From the NCBI GenBank assembly GCA_004299065.1, contig SIHH01000010.1, forward strand, positions 1 to 32,920: a stretch of 32,920 bases of DNA, given 5' to 3'. Source of the DNA: Phormidium sp. SL48-SHIP. Its GTDB lineage: Bacteria; Cyanobacteriota; Cyanobacteriia; Cyanobacteriales; Geitlerinemataceae. The notes under the pieces are model-generated. The model did no database searches. It was not told the origin of the DNA and worked only from the letters and a program-made list of their open reading frames with translations. A program made the position numbers and the translations under genes. Numbering within the stretch: the first letter of the stretch is position 1; every line of letters starts with the position of its first letter. This document shows positions 1-9,144 of the stretch, one piece after another.

Positions 1-2623
1 GATCTAGAGTTGTTAGTTCGCCATTTGTTGTGATAAAAACGGGTAATTTCCGGAGTCTCTGTAAGTAGTTTTGAGAATACTTATAATTACCGTCAAAAAA
101 CTTGGGTCGAGATAAATATGCCAGCAGGTTTGCTGAATGTTTAGGGTGATAGGGTGGCAACGCTTCAACCGGTCGATGACTCAGCAAGCGAACAATACTA
201 TTGAAACTCAAATAGCGAATAAATAGATTTTCTGTTGTTTTTATATCAGCAAATTTTTCTATCTCTGTCCTGAGTGATTGACTGGCTTTGATAACTTGAA
301 TGCCAAAATAGTCCAGGGTTTGCTCATCTGGCCTGGGGATATCATCAAAAGGCAATAACGGCATTTCCAATTGATGTCCCTGATAAAGCCGTCCATCGGA
401 AGCAGGAACGAGGGGAATTTGCGATAAGACCCGTAAAATATTGTTAGCTTCCTGACTATTTCGACGAGCAGAACTAAGACAATAATTACCGAAATAGTGA
501 TAAACCTTAGTGAGCCAGTCTTCATTGGGAAACTCAATTCCCTGAGGCTTCCAAAGATGTCCAGACTCAATTCTCTGCTCTCGAAAAACTTGCACCAACT
601 TTTGTGCCGCCTTCAGAGCATCCAACGATAAAATTTCCGGACAGTTGCAGGCGTTAAAAATTTGCCTAACCTTTGAATGCAAAAACCAGCCAGGATATTG
701 ATAAAATAAGGCTTTGATTTGCTCATCCGCTCGATACACCACCCCCGAAGGATTAAAACCAAAGACCTGCAAACGATTATTAGACAAGAGTGCCAGCGGT
801 AATCCGCGCAAGGACTTTGGACGGTCTGATACGGCAAACTGTGCTAACGCCTCAATCCAATCCATCCGCCGTAACATTCGCATGGGAGCCTCTGCGAACG
901 GCATTCCCCAACTCTCCTCAACGTGGAGATAGTCCCGTAAGTTTTGCGACGTATACTCTTGAATTGGACAACCCGCCTGTTTAAACAGTAGAGAAACCTG
1001 ACGAGGAATTTGGGGGTCAGCGATGGCTAATCCCTCCACCCGGAAGGGTTCAACTAACTTTGACCAGTAGGATGAGGGAAGTTGGCGAATCTCTTGAGGT
1101 TCCAGCCATTTCACCCGACGATTGACCGTACAATCGCCATCAGGACTGACCTCAAACGCATCCTCTTCTTCCCGAACCGTGGAGCGAATCACCGGACGCT
1201 GAGCCAGATGCTTAAAGACCTCTAAATGTAACTGACTCAATGCCGGACTGGTGGTAATTTTCTCCGTCGGGAACAGCTTATAAAACGTCTCGGGACTCTC
1301 ACGGCCAATATCATCCACCAAACTACGATATAACTCCGCACAGGCGATCGCCAACCCATGCTGAGCCAACCGTTGATTCCAAACCGCTCGCGGACGGTCT
1401 TTTCCCGTCTGTCCCGAATCACTACTGAGATTATCCCGAGAACTATTTAAATTAAAAAAGCCATTCAGATGAATCGGCCATCCCGACGCCAACGGAAGCG
1501 GGAGAAAACAATATACCTTTCCCTGAACCGCCGCCGGAACCCCTTTCGTCCGACTGGCTGTAATCCTGGCCGCCGCTCCCGTCCAAGGTAACACCTTCTC
1601 CTGATTCTCCGACAGGGAGCGAATCACCATCGCCAACTCCTCCCCCTCATCAATGCGAAGCAACTGCACAATCCGCCAACTCGAACTCGTCACCTGCTGA
1701 GAACTCACCGTTTCGAGATGATGACGATACGACACTAACCCCAACACATTCCCTTGACGGCGACAGGCTTCAATCAACTCCACCGCCGTTTCCGGAATCG
1801 CCGTCATCAACTGCTGACGAGCCGCCGTCACCTCCTCAGGATTGTCGGTGGTAATCCGCAACACCTCCTCCCGGTCCCCCCCAGCATCAGCCGCAATCTC
1901 AAATACGTGAATCTCAACAATTGACTTGAGGAACAACAACAACTCCTCGCCGCAATCTTGCAACTCCGTCAACAGTTCCCGAACATTTGACTCCTCAAAG
2001 GGTTGATTGCGAATCTCACTCACGTGAGCCTGTTGCGGCGTTCGCAGCGGTAAACGAAACAGCGTTCCCTGAAAATCCCGAGTTCCCCGAGGAACCCCCC
2101 CAGCTTCATAAATGGCCATCACCTCGGGATAATCCTCCCACCAGCCACTCGCAGCGAACTCCCATTCTCGTCCCGGTTCCGCCTTCGAGGTTCCCGGAAC
2201 CGCATCCCCATGGGGGTCAAAGAAAATCAGCCGTTCACGGGAGATGAAACTGGGATAGTCGGTGACGTGATACACCGCATTAAAGCCAATCCCAAAGCGT
2301 CCGGTTTTCTGCAAATCCGTCGCTTTCTGACTTTGTCCTAGGCTGCGGATACTCTCAAAATCGCGATCGCCGAAGCTACTATTGTTATAGACCAACATGG
2401 CCGGTCCCAGGAGTTTCTGCAAATTCCCCGGAACCGCCGCCGCCTCATGGGTTCGCCAATCTAGGGTAATTTCCACCCGAGTCGCTCCCGCATCATCCGC
2501 ATTCTGAATCAACTCCTTAACAATCCCCACTCCCTCGGGATAATCGCGGATAATTCCCCGCAAGCGAGCAATCAGAGGTTCAGATTGGTAGAATGAGCGA
2601 CCTTGAGATAAGGGTGTCGTCAT
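1..2623 (-). CDS. Sacsin/Hsp90-like GHKL ATPase, 3' end missing
   Basis: This open frame starts at ATG 2623 and runs without a stop for about 874 codons to the window edge, so the C-terminus is missing. The N-terminus has a GHKL (histidine kinase/Hsp90-like) ATP-binding fold: ELIQNADDAGAT near residues 38-48 is the N-box with the catalytic Glu and Mg-binding Asn, and GRFGIGFNAVYHVTD near 108-122 is the glycine-rich lid. This arrangement is typical of sacsin-type proteins. The remaining ~700 residues show no domain I recognise. In bacteria such large ATPases often lie in defence islands, but the substrate is unknown. The gene lies 60 bases downstream of the HNH gene on the same strand and is probably co-transcribed with it. 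It contains HIP1 sites (for example 2363-2370), unlike the three genes before it. ATPase class is fairly sure; biological role is not. Confidence 0.85.
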   Translation of the reverse strand, partial: MTTPLSQGRSFYQSEPLIARLRGIIRDYPEGVGIVKELIQNADDAGATRVEITLDWRTHEAAAVPGNLQKLLGPAMLVYNNSSFGDRDFESIRSLGQSQKATDLQKTGRFGIGFNAVYHVTDYPSFISRERLIFFDPHGDAVPGTSKAEPGREWEFAASGWWEDYPEVMAIYEAGGVPRGTRDFQGTLFRLPLRTPQQAHVSEIRNQPFEESNVRELLTELQDCGEELLLFLKSIVEIHVFEIAADAGGDREEVLRITTDNPEEVTAARQQLMTAIPETAVELIEACRRQGNVLGLVSYRHHLETVSSQQVTSSSWRIVQLLRIDEGEELAMVIRSLSENQEKVLPWTGAAARITASRTKGVPAAVQGKVYCFLPLPLASGWPIHLNGFFNLNSSRDNLSSDSGQTGKDRPRAVWNQRLAQHGLAIACAELYRSLVDDIGRESPETFYKLFPTEKITTSPALSQLHLEVFKHLAQRPVIRSTVREEEDAFEVSPDGDCTVNRRVKWLEPQEIRQLPSSYWSKLVEPFRVEGLAIADPQIPRQVSLLFKQAGCPIQEYTSQNLRDYLHVEESWGMPFAEAPMRMLRRMDWIEALAQFAVSDRPKSLRGLPLALLSNNRLQVFGFNPSGVVYRADEQIKALFYQYPGWFLHSKVRQIFNACNCPEILSLDALKAAQKLVQVFREQRIESGHLWKPQGIEFPNEDWLTKVYHYFGNYCLSSARRNSQEANNILRVLSQIPLVPASDGRLYQGHQLEMPLLPFDDIPRPDEQTLDYFGIQVIKASQSLRTEIEKFADIKTTENLFIRYLSFNSIVRLLSHRPVEALPPYHPKHSANLLAYLSRPKFFDGNYKYSQNYLQRLRKLPVFITTNGELTTLD

Positions 2624-2683
2624 CGAAAATCCAGAATTCAGTTCAACCTAATTATAGGGGCCATCCCTTGGGGTTAACCGTTC

Positions 2684-2932
2684 TCAATCGCTATAACGAC
2701 GGCGAAACCGGGGGTCTGCATGATTACTTTTAAGACGATTGCAGGTAAAACAGAGAGTTTGCAGATTACTTAAATCATGACTCCCCCCTTTCGAGACCGG
2801 GATAATATGGTCAATCGTTAATCGAGCCTCCTGGTGAGTCTTCCCACAGGCGACGCAGGTAAAATTATCCCGTTCATAGACATAACGGCGAACCTGTGGG
2901 GGGAAAATAATGCGGGGTGTGGGTTCCATCAT
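2684..2932 (-). CDS. Small HNH endonuclease
   Basis: This 82-residue protein consists almost entirely of an HNH nuclease domain. It has a CVAC zinc knuckle, then the core LTIDHIIPVSKGG with the catalytic His, then NLQTLCFTCNRLK, which supplies the conserved Asn and a second CxxC pair. The His-Asn-(His/Cys) set and four zinc cysteines are all present, so it is probably an active metal-dependent DNA nuclease. It starts at ATG 2932, 37 bases after the stop of the two-P-loop ATPase, and ends 60 bases before the sacsin-like ATPase, so it is the fourth gene of a same-strand cluster. No partner domain is fused, so targeting would have to come from a neighbour. Free-standing HNH genes of this size are common in cyanobacteria, so functional linkage to the cluster is inference. 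Confidence 0.88.
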   Translation of the reverse strand: MMEPTPRIIFPPQVRRYVYERDNFTCVACGKTHQEARLTIDHIIPVSKGGSHDLSNLQTLCFTCNRLKSNHADPRFRRRYSD

Positions 2933-2969
2933 GGAGTATCTCCACTAAAAACTAGGACAAAACACTCAC

Positions 2970-5744
2970 TTACAACTGGCTCTTGAGCGCCTTACGCTTC
3001 AACGCCAGAACTCGGGGCCTGGCGCCGCCATTTAACTCAAACCCCAGTCCTTTCCGAAAAATCTCTGGCATATAATAACGCACTGTACCATTCTTTTCCC
3101 GATGTTCGTAAATTACACCCATCTCCTCCAATAACTTCAGATGTCCCGCCTCTAACTCAAAGTCCTCCAGGGTAAACGGAACCACCCGTTCACTCCCCTT
3201 GGGAATTGTCTCTCGCCATTCCTTAAATTGGGGATATTCCTGTTCCGCCTCCTCGACTTTCTTCTGACTACAGGGTTCCAAGGCTCGCCGAATCGCTTGA
3301 GGGGGAAGCAAACGGTCTGATGACCATCGCTGCAATTGAACTTCTTGACTTTGACTGAGACTAATTTCAGCCGCATGATACAGTAGGCGCACAATATCAC
3401 GAGCCTGGAGTCGTCCCTTAAAATCCGTCAGTGCAGCAAACACCCAGTTACTGGTATAGGCTTCTTTACTGGTAGACTTGCCTAATTTTTTTCCCCATAA
3501 GGCTTCCAGTCTATCTTCAAGTTCCTCCCGATTCAATCCTTCAATTTCGTCTGGACTCACCTCCATTACCTGAGCTTGAGCGCACATCCAATACACCAGT
3601 TTTAGGAAAGACTCCAAATTCCAACTCAACTCATAGCCTCGATACAAATTCTCAAATTGAGCTGTATTTTGATGGATGCTATATTTTAGATAATCATACC
3701 TTAAGAAAATAACTAAGCCTAAATGAGATTGCCTCAACTCTGAAAATTGCTTAGGTAAGTTAATCAAAGCACGGATAGCCGCTTGTTCATTCGGATTAGA
3801 CACCGCTTCTTGAAATACATCTTCTAATCCATCAAACAGCATCACAACTTTAATACTATGGCTTTTCAAGAAATTGTTGATTTCAGAAATACTGGAACGG
3901 CTTAATGGCAAATTCAACCCTTGAGCTATTAACCCAAGCCAAAACTCTTTCCAATCTAACTCATCATGACTCTCTCGCGAAAATATCTTGACCTTTTCCC
4001 TTAACTCTGACATCAGCATTTCCGAACTCTCCCCCGGAACATGAGCCTGAAGATGACGGCGAAAGTCCTCTCGTGCTTCGCGAGTCTGTTGCTGAGCTGA
4101 TTCAGCAAGATTATCAGACTCTAACAAAGGAAAAATATACGTTTGCCCCTCTTGTGACTCCTGAGAAAAACTCAATACTGTCCCCAAAAACCTTTGCCAG
4201 TATTTTAACCGTGCAAGCTGAAGATAGGTAAAGGTTTTACCCGCACCTTTAGAACCCAAAGAAACTACCTTGGGTAAATCATCCTGAAAATGGGCCGCCA
4301 AGTTTTTCAGCGGTTCCGTAACTAGCAAGCTCTCTCCTTTCCCATTTTCAGCAAATTCATACTGACCGCAGGTTTCTTTAAACCGCCTCAACTCCTCTTC
4401 AACAGAGGACAGCTTACGCTCATCAGAGACTGATTGAAAGACATCAGATGTTGCCGCCTCAAGTTGATTGTTTGCCCAATCTTGAGCCACCTTCATGAGA
4501 GAAGTTGCTGCCAACTTTTCTTTCGCTTCATCCCAAGTATTAATATAAAGGAGTTGCTGACTAAAGTCCGTCTCTAAAATTTCAAGTCGCTTAGAATAAA
4601 ACTCATCCTCTTCAGCAGTTTGTGCCTGTGCATAAGCTTCCCGAAACTGAATCAAAGCCTCTTCAAACTCGGGTAACTGCTTTAACTCTGGCGTTAAGAA
4701 ACTTATCAACACTGACGGGTCATAAAAATGACCGGAGTCAATCTCCTCACTCCCCGGTGCAAGACGGCTCACTTGTTGCAACACCAAGGTTAGCCCTTCC
4801 ACAGACTGTCTAGCAGCCGTGGTCACAAAAAAGCGTTGCATCCGCGAATCAAACAGAAGCGGACTCGCAATCTCACTCAATCCCGCACGCAAGTCAATAA
4901 ATACATAATCTGCACCCAAATGACGACCCAACTCATGAATGGCTTGGCTACAAGTCCAAGACCCGGTTCGTGCTAAATGTTCAGGAAGAACTTGAGTATC
5001 AAGTAATTGTTCTTGCCTTAAAAAAGCGGGCAGAAAATAGAGGGTGGATTTCCCCTCTCGCTTGGCTGTTTTTTTAACTTCTTTTGCAAATAGGTCTAAT
5101 GCTTCTTTTTTAGGGACAGGACTATAGTGATAAATCTCTAAAAAATCAATAAATGAAGCAAAAGCAGGCTGGTGACTCGCTTGGTCCCAATAGGTTAAAC
5201 CGGGAGCTTCCAAGTCAGCATCAATCACTAAAACAGTAATTGGTTTATTTTGAGATTTGGCTGCATCCAGTAGTGCAAAGACATAAGCAGCAAGATGGAG
5301 CGTCCGACCTACCCCTCCTTTAAAGGAGTAAAAAGTGACCATTTGCGGTGCTGTTAGGGGGGTTAAGTCGTCTAAACCCTGAGTTTGTGACTCCCCCTCT
5401 AAATGCTGTTGACGATAAATAACATTGCTCCAAAATGGACGAAATTTTCGTTGTACAGCTCTCAGTCTGGGTTCTTTGACGATAAATTCAACAGGCAGCT
5501 CCGCTTCACCAAAATCTAAGTAGATTGAATCCGAATCTGAATCCGATTTATATCGGTCTAAAAACCAATCTCTGAGGAGATTATCCACGTCAGCCTTACT
5601 AGATTCTGAAGGTATTTCAACTTCTAAGGCATCTGAAAAACAGTCAATTCGAGTGATTCCGGAGGGGATTTGAGTCCCATCATAGGTTTTCTCTCGTATG
5701 AACCGTTGGACATCTAACCAAGTCAAAAGCCGTGAGTTGTTCAT
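2970..5744 (-). CDS. KGGVGR-type ATPase with a second P-loop domain
   Basis: This 924-residue protein has two nucleotide-binding modules. After an N-terminal ~130-residue domain, YSFKGGVGRT (Lys142) is a deviant Walker A as in MinD/ParA ATPases but with Arg before the Thr. VLVIDADLEAPG follows as the switch/Walker A' region and YVFIDLRAGLSE as a Walker B-like strand. A second canonical Walker A, GSKGAGKT (residues 497-504, Lys503), is followed by VVMLFDGLEDVF as Walker B, suggesting a STAND- or AAA-like NTPase. The C-terminus looks like a winged-helix segment. KGGVGR-variant ATPases are a recognised prokaryotic family of poorly known function. The gene starts 21 bases after the HEPN-like gene and is followed 37 bases later by the HNH gene. 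No HIP1 site is seen in it. Nucleotide binding is confident; a sensing or signalling role is inference. Confidence 0.88.
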   Translation of the reverse strand: MNNSRLLTWLDVQRFIREKTYDGTQIPSGITRIDCFSDALEVEIPSESSKADVDNLLRDWFLDRYKSDSDSDSIYLDFGEAELPVEFIVKEPRLRAVQRKFRPFWSNVIYRQQHLEGESQTQGLDDLTPLTAPQMVTFYSFKGGVGRTLHLAAYVFALLDAAKSQNKPITVLVIDADLEAPGLTYWDQASHQPAFASFIDFLEIYHYSPVPKKEALDLFAKEVKKTAKREGKSTLYFLPAFLRQEQLLDTQVLPEHLARTGSWTCSQAIHELGRHLGADYVFIDLRAGLSEIASPLLFDSRMQRFFVTTAARQSVEGLTLVLQQVSRLAPGSEEIDSGHFYDPSVLISFLTPELKQLPEFEEALIQFREAYAQAQTAEEDEFYSKRLEILETDFSQQLLYINTWDEAKEKLAATSLMKVAQDWANNQLEAATSDVFQSVSDERKLSSVEEELRRFKETCGQYEFAENGKGESLLVTEPLKNLAAHFQDDLPKVVSLGSKGAGKTFTYLQLARLKYWQRFLGTVLSFSQESQEGQTYIFPLLESDNLAESAQQQTREAREDFRRHLQAHVPGESSEMLMSELREKVKIFSRESHDELDWKEFWLGLIAQGLNLPLSRSSISEINNFLKSHSIKVVMLFDGLEDVFQEAVSNPNEQAAIRALINLPKQFSELRQSHLGLVIFLRYDYLKYSIHQNTAQFENLYRGYELSWNLESFLKLVYWMCAQAQVMEVSPDEIEGLNREELEDRLEALWGKKLGKSTSKEAYTSNWVFAALTDFKGRLQARDIVRLLYHAAEISLSQSQEVQLQRWSSDRLLPPQAIRRALEPCSQKKVEEAEQEYPQFKEWRETIPKGSERVVPFTLEDFELEAGHLKLLEEMGVIYEHREKNGTVRYYMPEIFRKGLGFELNGGARPRVLALKRKALKSQL

Positions 5745-5765
5745 AGATGAATAGTTTCCTGAAAT

Positions 5766-6224
5766 CTATAAATTTTCATTGTCTTCTAGCCACTGACAAA
5801 TTTTAAGTAATGCTTTTTCAATATCGATATCAGATTGAAACGAGCTTGAGTCACGAGAGTTAGTATGAAGATGACCACCATACCGCCACATTTGGTTAAT
5901 TTGACCCGGACTTATTTTACGCTCTCTTCTCTTCTGATTGATTCTAACAAACCCCATTGATAATGATTTGGGTAAATTGTAATCACGACCTGTTTTAAGC
6001 GCATCTAGAAGTGCATTGATATCATGCTGTATATCCAGTAGTTGTGGACAGTCTGCGGTGCAAGTTGCACCTTCTCGTTTCATTAGCGCCAGTTTGAGTC
6101 CACATTCGACGGCATAAAATAACAGGAGTCGGTGAGCATTGCTTTTCGATGCACTCTCTTGAAAGGCTTGTAAATTGTTCTCCCAAGCTCTTCTGAGTTC
6201 CCTATCTGTAAAACACACCGCCAT
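5766..6224 (-). CDS. HEPN-like small alpha-helical protein
   Basis: This 152-residue protein begins at ATG 6224. The segment NAHRLLLFYAVECGLKLALM followed by a conserved-looking HDINALLDAL resembles the first two helices of HEPN domains, a fold found in many RNase toxins and in accessory proteins. RYGGHLH near residues 112-118 gives an R-x5-H spacing that falls within the Rx4-6H HEPN nuclease signature, but it is not the usual R-N-x3-H form, so catalytic activity is uncertain. There is no signal peptide or membrane segment. The gene ends 21 bases before the KGGVGR ATPase, suggesting translational coupling and a shared complex. I do not recognise it as a named family; a HEPN assignment is moderate, and an RNase role is a guess. 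Confidence 0.72.
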   Translation of the reverse strand: MAVCFTDRELRRAWENNLQAFQESASKSNAHRLLLFYAVECGLKLALMKREGATCTADCPQLLDIQHDINALLDALKTGRDYNLPKSLSMGFVRINQKRRERKISPGQINQMWRYGGHLHTNSRDSSSFQSDIDIEKALLKICQWLEDNENL

Positions 6225-6262
6225 GATTGAGGTGAGATGTCCTCCTTAACACTCAAAGACTC

Positions 6263-6299
6263 ATCAGGGGAAACAACTCCGGCAAGTTATCCCCCTGAT
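6263..6299 (-). promoter_or_regulatory. Stem-loop between the dynamin and HEPN-like genes
   Basis: Perfect 8-base arms (ATCAGGGG at 6263-6270 and CCCCTGAT at 6292-6299) enclose a second inner pairing (AACT with AGTT). It lies in the 158-base gap after the dynamin-like gene. No T-run follows on the minus strand, so it is more likely an RNA processing or partial termination site than a strong terminator. Confidence 0.45.
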
Positions 6300-6382
6300 A
6301 GTCTATCTCAAGGCTCTCCTAGGATGCAACCTCAGCAAACTCGGCGTCACATCTATCCGTTGATTAGGATGATGACTTAAGA

Positions 6383-8953
6383 TTAGCTGTCACCGAAACT
6401 AGAGAAGTCCGAATCCTCATCGGGAACGGGGAACGTGGTTTCAGGCGTTGCAGCCACCGTCTCCTCAGTAACTCGCTCAGCCTCAGAAGGAGCCACTTCC
6501 AAATTCTCCTCAGCCTCAGAAATATCCTCTGATATCATCGTCGTCGGCGTGAAAATCTGTAAATCCGTCTCCTGAACTGGCGGGAGTTTCACCCGGCCAA
6601 GACTCATTTCCTCCAGACAGCCGTTAACCCCAGCAATCGCCTCATTATATTGCTCAATCTTCTCCCGAACCGCCGCCTGGCGTTGGCGATTACTATCGAG
6701 TTTCGCTTCGGCTTCCCGGTCTAGGGTTTTCGCCAAATTCGTCCGCGCCAATTCATACTGAGATAAAATGGTCTGGGATTGTTCGTTGGCCATCTTGAAC
6801 AGACGCTCATTGAGAATGCTGTTGAGAACCGTACGAAAGCGACGAATGACCGTATTTTTGACCTTTTTCTCAAAATCGACTTGCAATAATTGACGAATCG
6901 CCGGTTCCGCCGCCACCATCCCCTCATAATCCTGGGAACGACAGGCTTGTTGCAAGGTTTGACGCAGTTGGAAGTTAGGGACGGTGTTTTCTCCATAAAA
7001 TTCCGGGGTTTCTCGAACATAAGTATCACATTCATACCCCGCTTGTCCGACGACAAAATCCCGCACTCGCTCCTCCAGTCGCGAGAGATTCTGGTCAATT
7101 GCGGCATCATTGCCGAGGAAACGATAGAGTTTATTGTAAAACTCGGCGTTATGGATACTCTCCCGCAATTGGAAGAAATAGTTGGCGACTAACTCTTCCG
7201 AGGCGTTGATTAACACCGCTTTGAGTTGATTGGCGAGGGTATAAAAGGCTTCAACCAAAATTGCCATCATGGGAACAACGGCATTTTCAGGGTGACTTTT
7301 TTGAGCGAGTTTGTAGGTTTCGCCAACGGAAAACTCTTCAATTAAGTCATCGAGTTTTTGCAACATCCGCTTTTGTAACTGGCGGAAGTCCCGCTCGTAG
7401 CTGGTGTTGTTTTTGTCGGCGATGGACTCATTGAGATAGGTGCTGACATGGTCTTTAAAGTCGTCGCCAATCTGTTTGAGTTCTTTGTTGAGTTGTTGAA
7501 CCTGCTGCTCTTTGATGGTGTCAATTTCTTGGGGTTGGCTTTCTAACTCTTTCCAAGTTTTGATGTAGTCGTTGCGGACTTCAATACAAAGTGGTCGCAG
7601 GTCATTGGCGAGTGCTTCAAAGAGTTGGGGACGGCGGTCTTCCATGAGGTAGCGAGTGATGTCTCGCCGGAAGTCCTGAATTCCACTGTCGCGAACCAGT
7701 TGTTCAATCAGTTCTTGTCCATAGGTGTTAAGGATTTGCTGATATTGCTCTTTCTCGCTGTCGGCGTTACTAATGGCTGGGGTGCTGGGAAACCGGGTCC
7801 GAGATAAACGTCCTGGGGTGGAGAAATAGCGGTTAAACTCGAAGATGAATTTTGGGGTCAGGTCTTGTTGGTCGAATGTCGAGGGAGTGTTGGCAAAAAT
7901 GCTGTCGAGTCCCCAATGATTTTCGGGACTGGCTTGGCGAATTTGACTGCCATAAAATCCGAGCAAGGCACTGGTTTTATAAATGCGATCGCCGCCTCGG
8001 AATTGCGATTTAATCTGGTATTCTAGGCGATTGCGAAGTTGGTCATCATACCAGGTGGCATCGATGTAATTGAAGGCATAAAAGACGCGATCGCGAATTC
8101 CCGGACTCTTCTGAATCCGCTCCAGTAACTGGGTTTCCTCGGTTGTCAGCTCCCCATTTGCCGCTGTTTTAAACACACAAATAACCGCCGATGTGTCGGG
8201 ATGCTCAATCTTATCATAGGCAATTTTTGCATCTTTTTTGACTGGGGCATCAATGCCAGGCGTGTCAATAATGACATTGCCATCTTCCAAGAGCGGATGA
8301 TGACAGTAATAGTTGATTTTCTTGAGAACCGAACTATTTTGACTGCGCCGGGCATATTGGGAGGCTTCATCAAGGCTGTTGGCGTTCAATTGCGCCATCG
8401 AGTAAGTGGCATTGTTGAGAGTATCAATGCGATCGCGATTGGCTTGCCAACCCAGAACAAGCTGTTCCAATAACTTCGCCTGTTTTGCCCGTTCCGTGCG
8501 ACTTTCTCCCCCTTCCGCTTCCCAAATTCCCTGAGACATCTGGCTAAGTTTATCCAGTTGCTGGGTATCACTGAGATCTCCCATTTCAGAAATGGCTAGC
8601 AGTTGGCTCAACTCGCCAATTTGTTGACGAATTTCCACTTGACTGAGAAAGGTTAACTCAACTCGTTCCTGAGTCGGATCTGGCTCATATTCAATGTAGC
8701 ATTCCGTCCCCGTGGCGTGACCTTGGGCGCTATAGAGCAGTTCTCGCTCCAAAAGTGCGTTAATCAACATCGATTTCCCAGCACTAAAGGCTCCCGCAAA
8801 GACAATTTCAAAGCGAGGCGAGATAGCTTTATTTAAAGACGTGCGGATTGTTGCCGTATCCTGAGTAGTAAGGTTCGATTCTGCCTCCTGAAGTTGAACC
8901 AAGGTTTGCACCTGAGTATCCAGATTCTGGCATTGGGGAGGGGTCGGATTCAT
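6383..8953 (-). CDS. Dynamin-like GTPase
   Basis: This 856-residue protein has an N-terminal dynamin-type GTPase domain: G1 GAFSAGKS (54-61), a Thr-containing G2 region HATGTE (79-84), G3 DTPG (230-233) and a G4-like NYID (295-298). The remainder is predicted to be mostly helical, with coiled-coil-like stretches. A hydrophobic helix-rich part near residues 560-590 could act in membrane contact. The C-terminus is acidic and low in complexity. Bacterial dynamin-like proteins bind and remodel membranes, and some are linked to phage tolerance. The start ATG 8953 is preceded by a gap shared with the divergent deiminase gene, so this is probably the first gene of the minus-strand cluster. A 158-base gap with a hairpin separates it from the next gene. 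It contains HIP1 sites, so it looks native. Family is confident; cargo and role are unknown. Confidence 0.9.
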   Translation of the reverse strand: MNPTPPQCQNLDTQVQTLVQLQEAESNLTTQDTATIRTSLNKAISPRFEIVFAGAFSAGKSMLINALLERELLYSAQGHATGTECYIEYEPDPTQERVELTFLSQVEIRQQIGELSQLLAISEMGDLSDTQQLDKLSQMSQGIWEAEGGESRTERAKQAKLLEQLVLGWQANRDRIDTLNNATYSMAQLNANSLDEASQYARRSQNSSVLKKINYYCHHPLLEDGNVIIDTPGIDAPVKKDAKIAYDKIEHPDTSAVICVFKTAANGELTTEETQLLERIQKSPGIRDRVFYAFNYIDATWYDDQLRNRLEYQIKSQFRGGDRIYKTSALLGFYGSQIRQASPENHWGLDSIFANTPSTFDQQDLTPKFIFEFNRYFSTPGRLSRTRFPSTPAISNADSEKEQYQQILNTYGQELIEQLVRDSGIQDFRRDITRYLMEDRRPQLFEALANDLRPLCIEVRNDYIKTWKELESQPQEIDTIKEQQVQQLNKELKQIGDDFKDHVSTYLNESIADKNNTSYERDFRQLQKRMLQKLDDLIEEFSVGETYKLAQKSHPENAVVPMMAILVEAFYTLANQLKAVLINASEELVANYFFQLRESIHNAEFYNKLYRFLGNDAAIDQNLSRLEERVRDFVVGQAGYECDTYVRETPEFYGENTVPNFQLRQTLQQACRSQDYEGMVAAEPAIRQLLQVDFEKKVKNTVIRRFRTVLNSILNERLFKMANEQSQTILSQYELARTNLAKTLDREAEAKLDSNRQRQAAVREKIEQYNEAIAGVNGCLEEMSLGRVKLPPVQETDLQIFTPTTMISEDISEAEENLEVAPSEAERVTEETVAATPETTFPVPDEDSDFSSFGDS

Positions 8954-9064
8954 AAAATCGATAGGTTCTGTGAATGGACAAACTACCTTTCAATAGCTAT
9001 TTTACCAAATTACGGAAATGCGATGATTTATTTTTAGAGATTTTGAGGAAACTCCAATCGGTCT

Positions 9065-9094
9065 TTGAAACGTACAAGCTCATTTTGTTATGAT
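9065..9094 (+). promoter_or_regulatory. Predicted sigma-70-type promoter of the deiminase gene
   Basis: TTGAAA (9065-9070) and TATGAT (9089-9094) are separated by 18 bases. A TG one base before the -10 makes it an extended -10 promoter. Transcription would begin near 9101, about 45 bases before the deiminase ATG. Confidence 0.5.
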
Positions 9095-9144
9095 ACTCTG
9101 GTTCCTTGTCATTCAGGGCGATCGCGGTAATTATTGGATAGACT

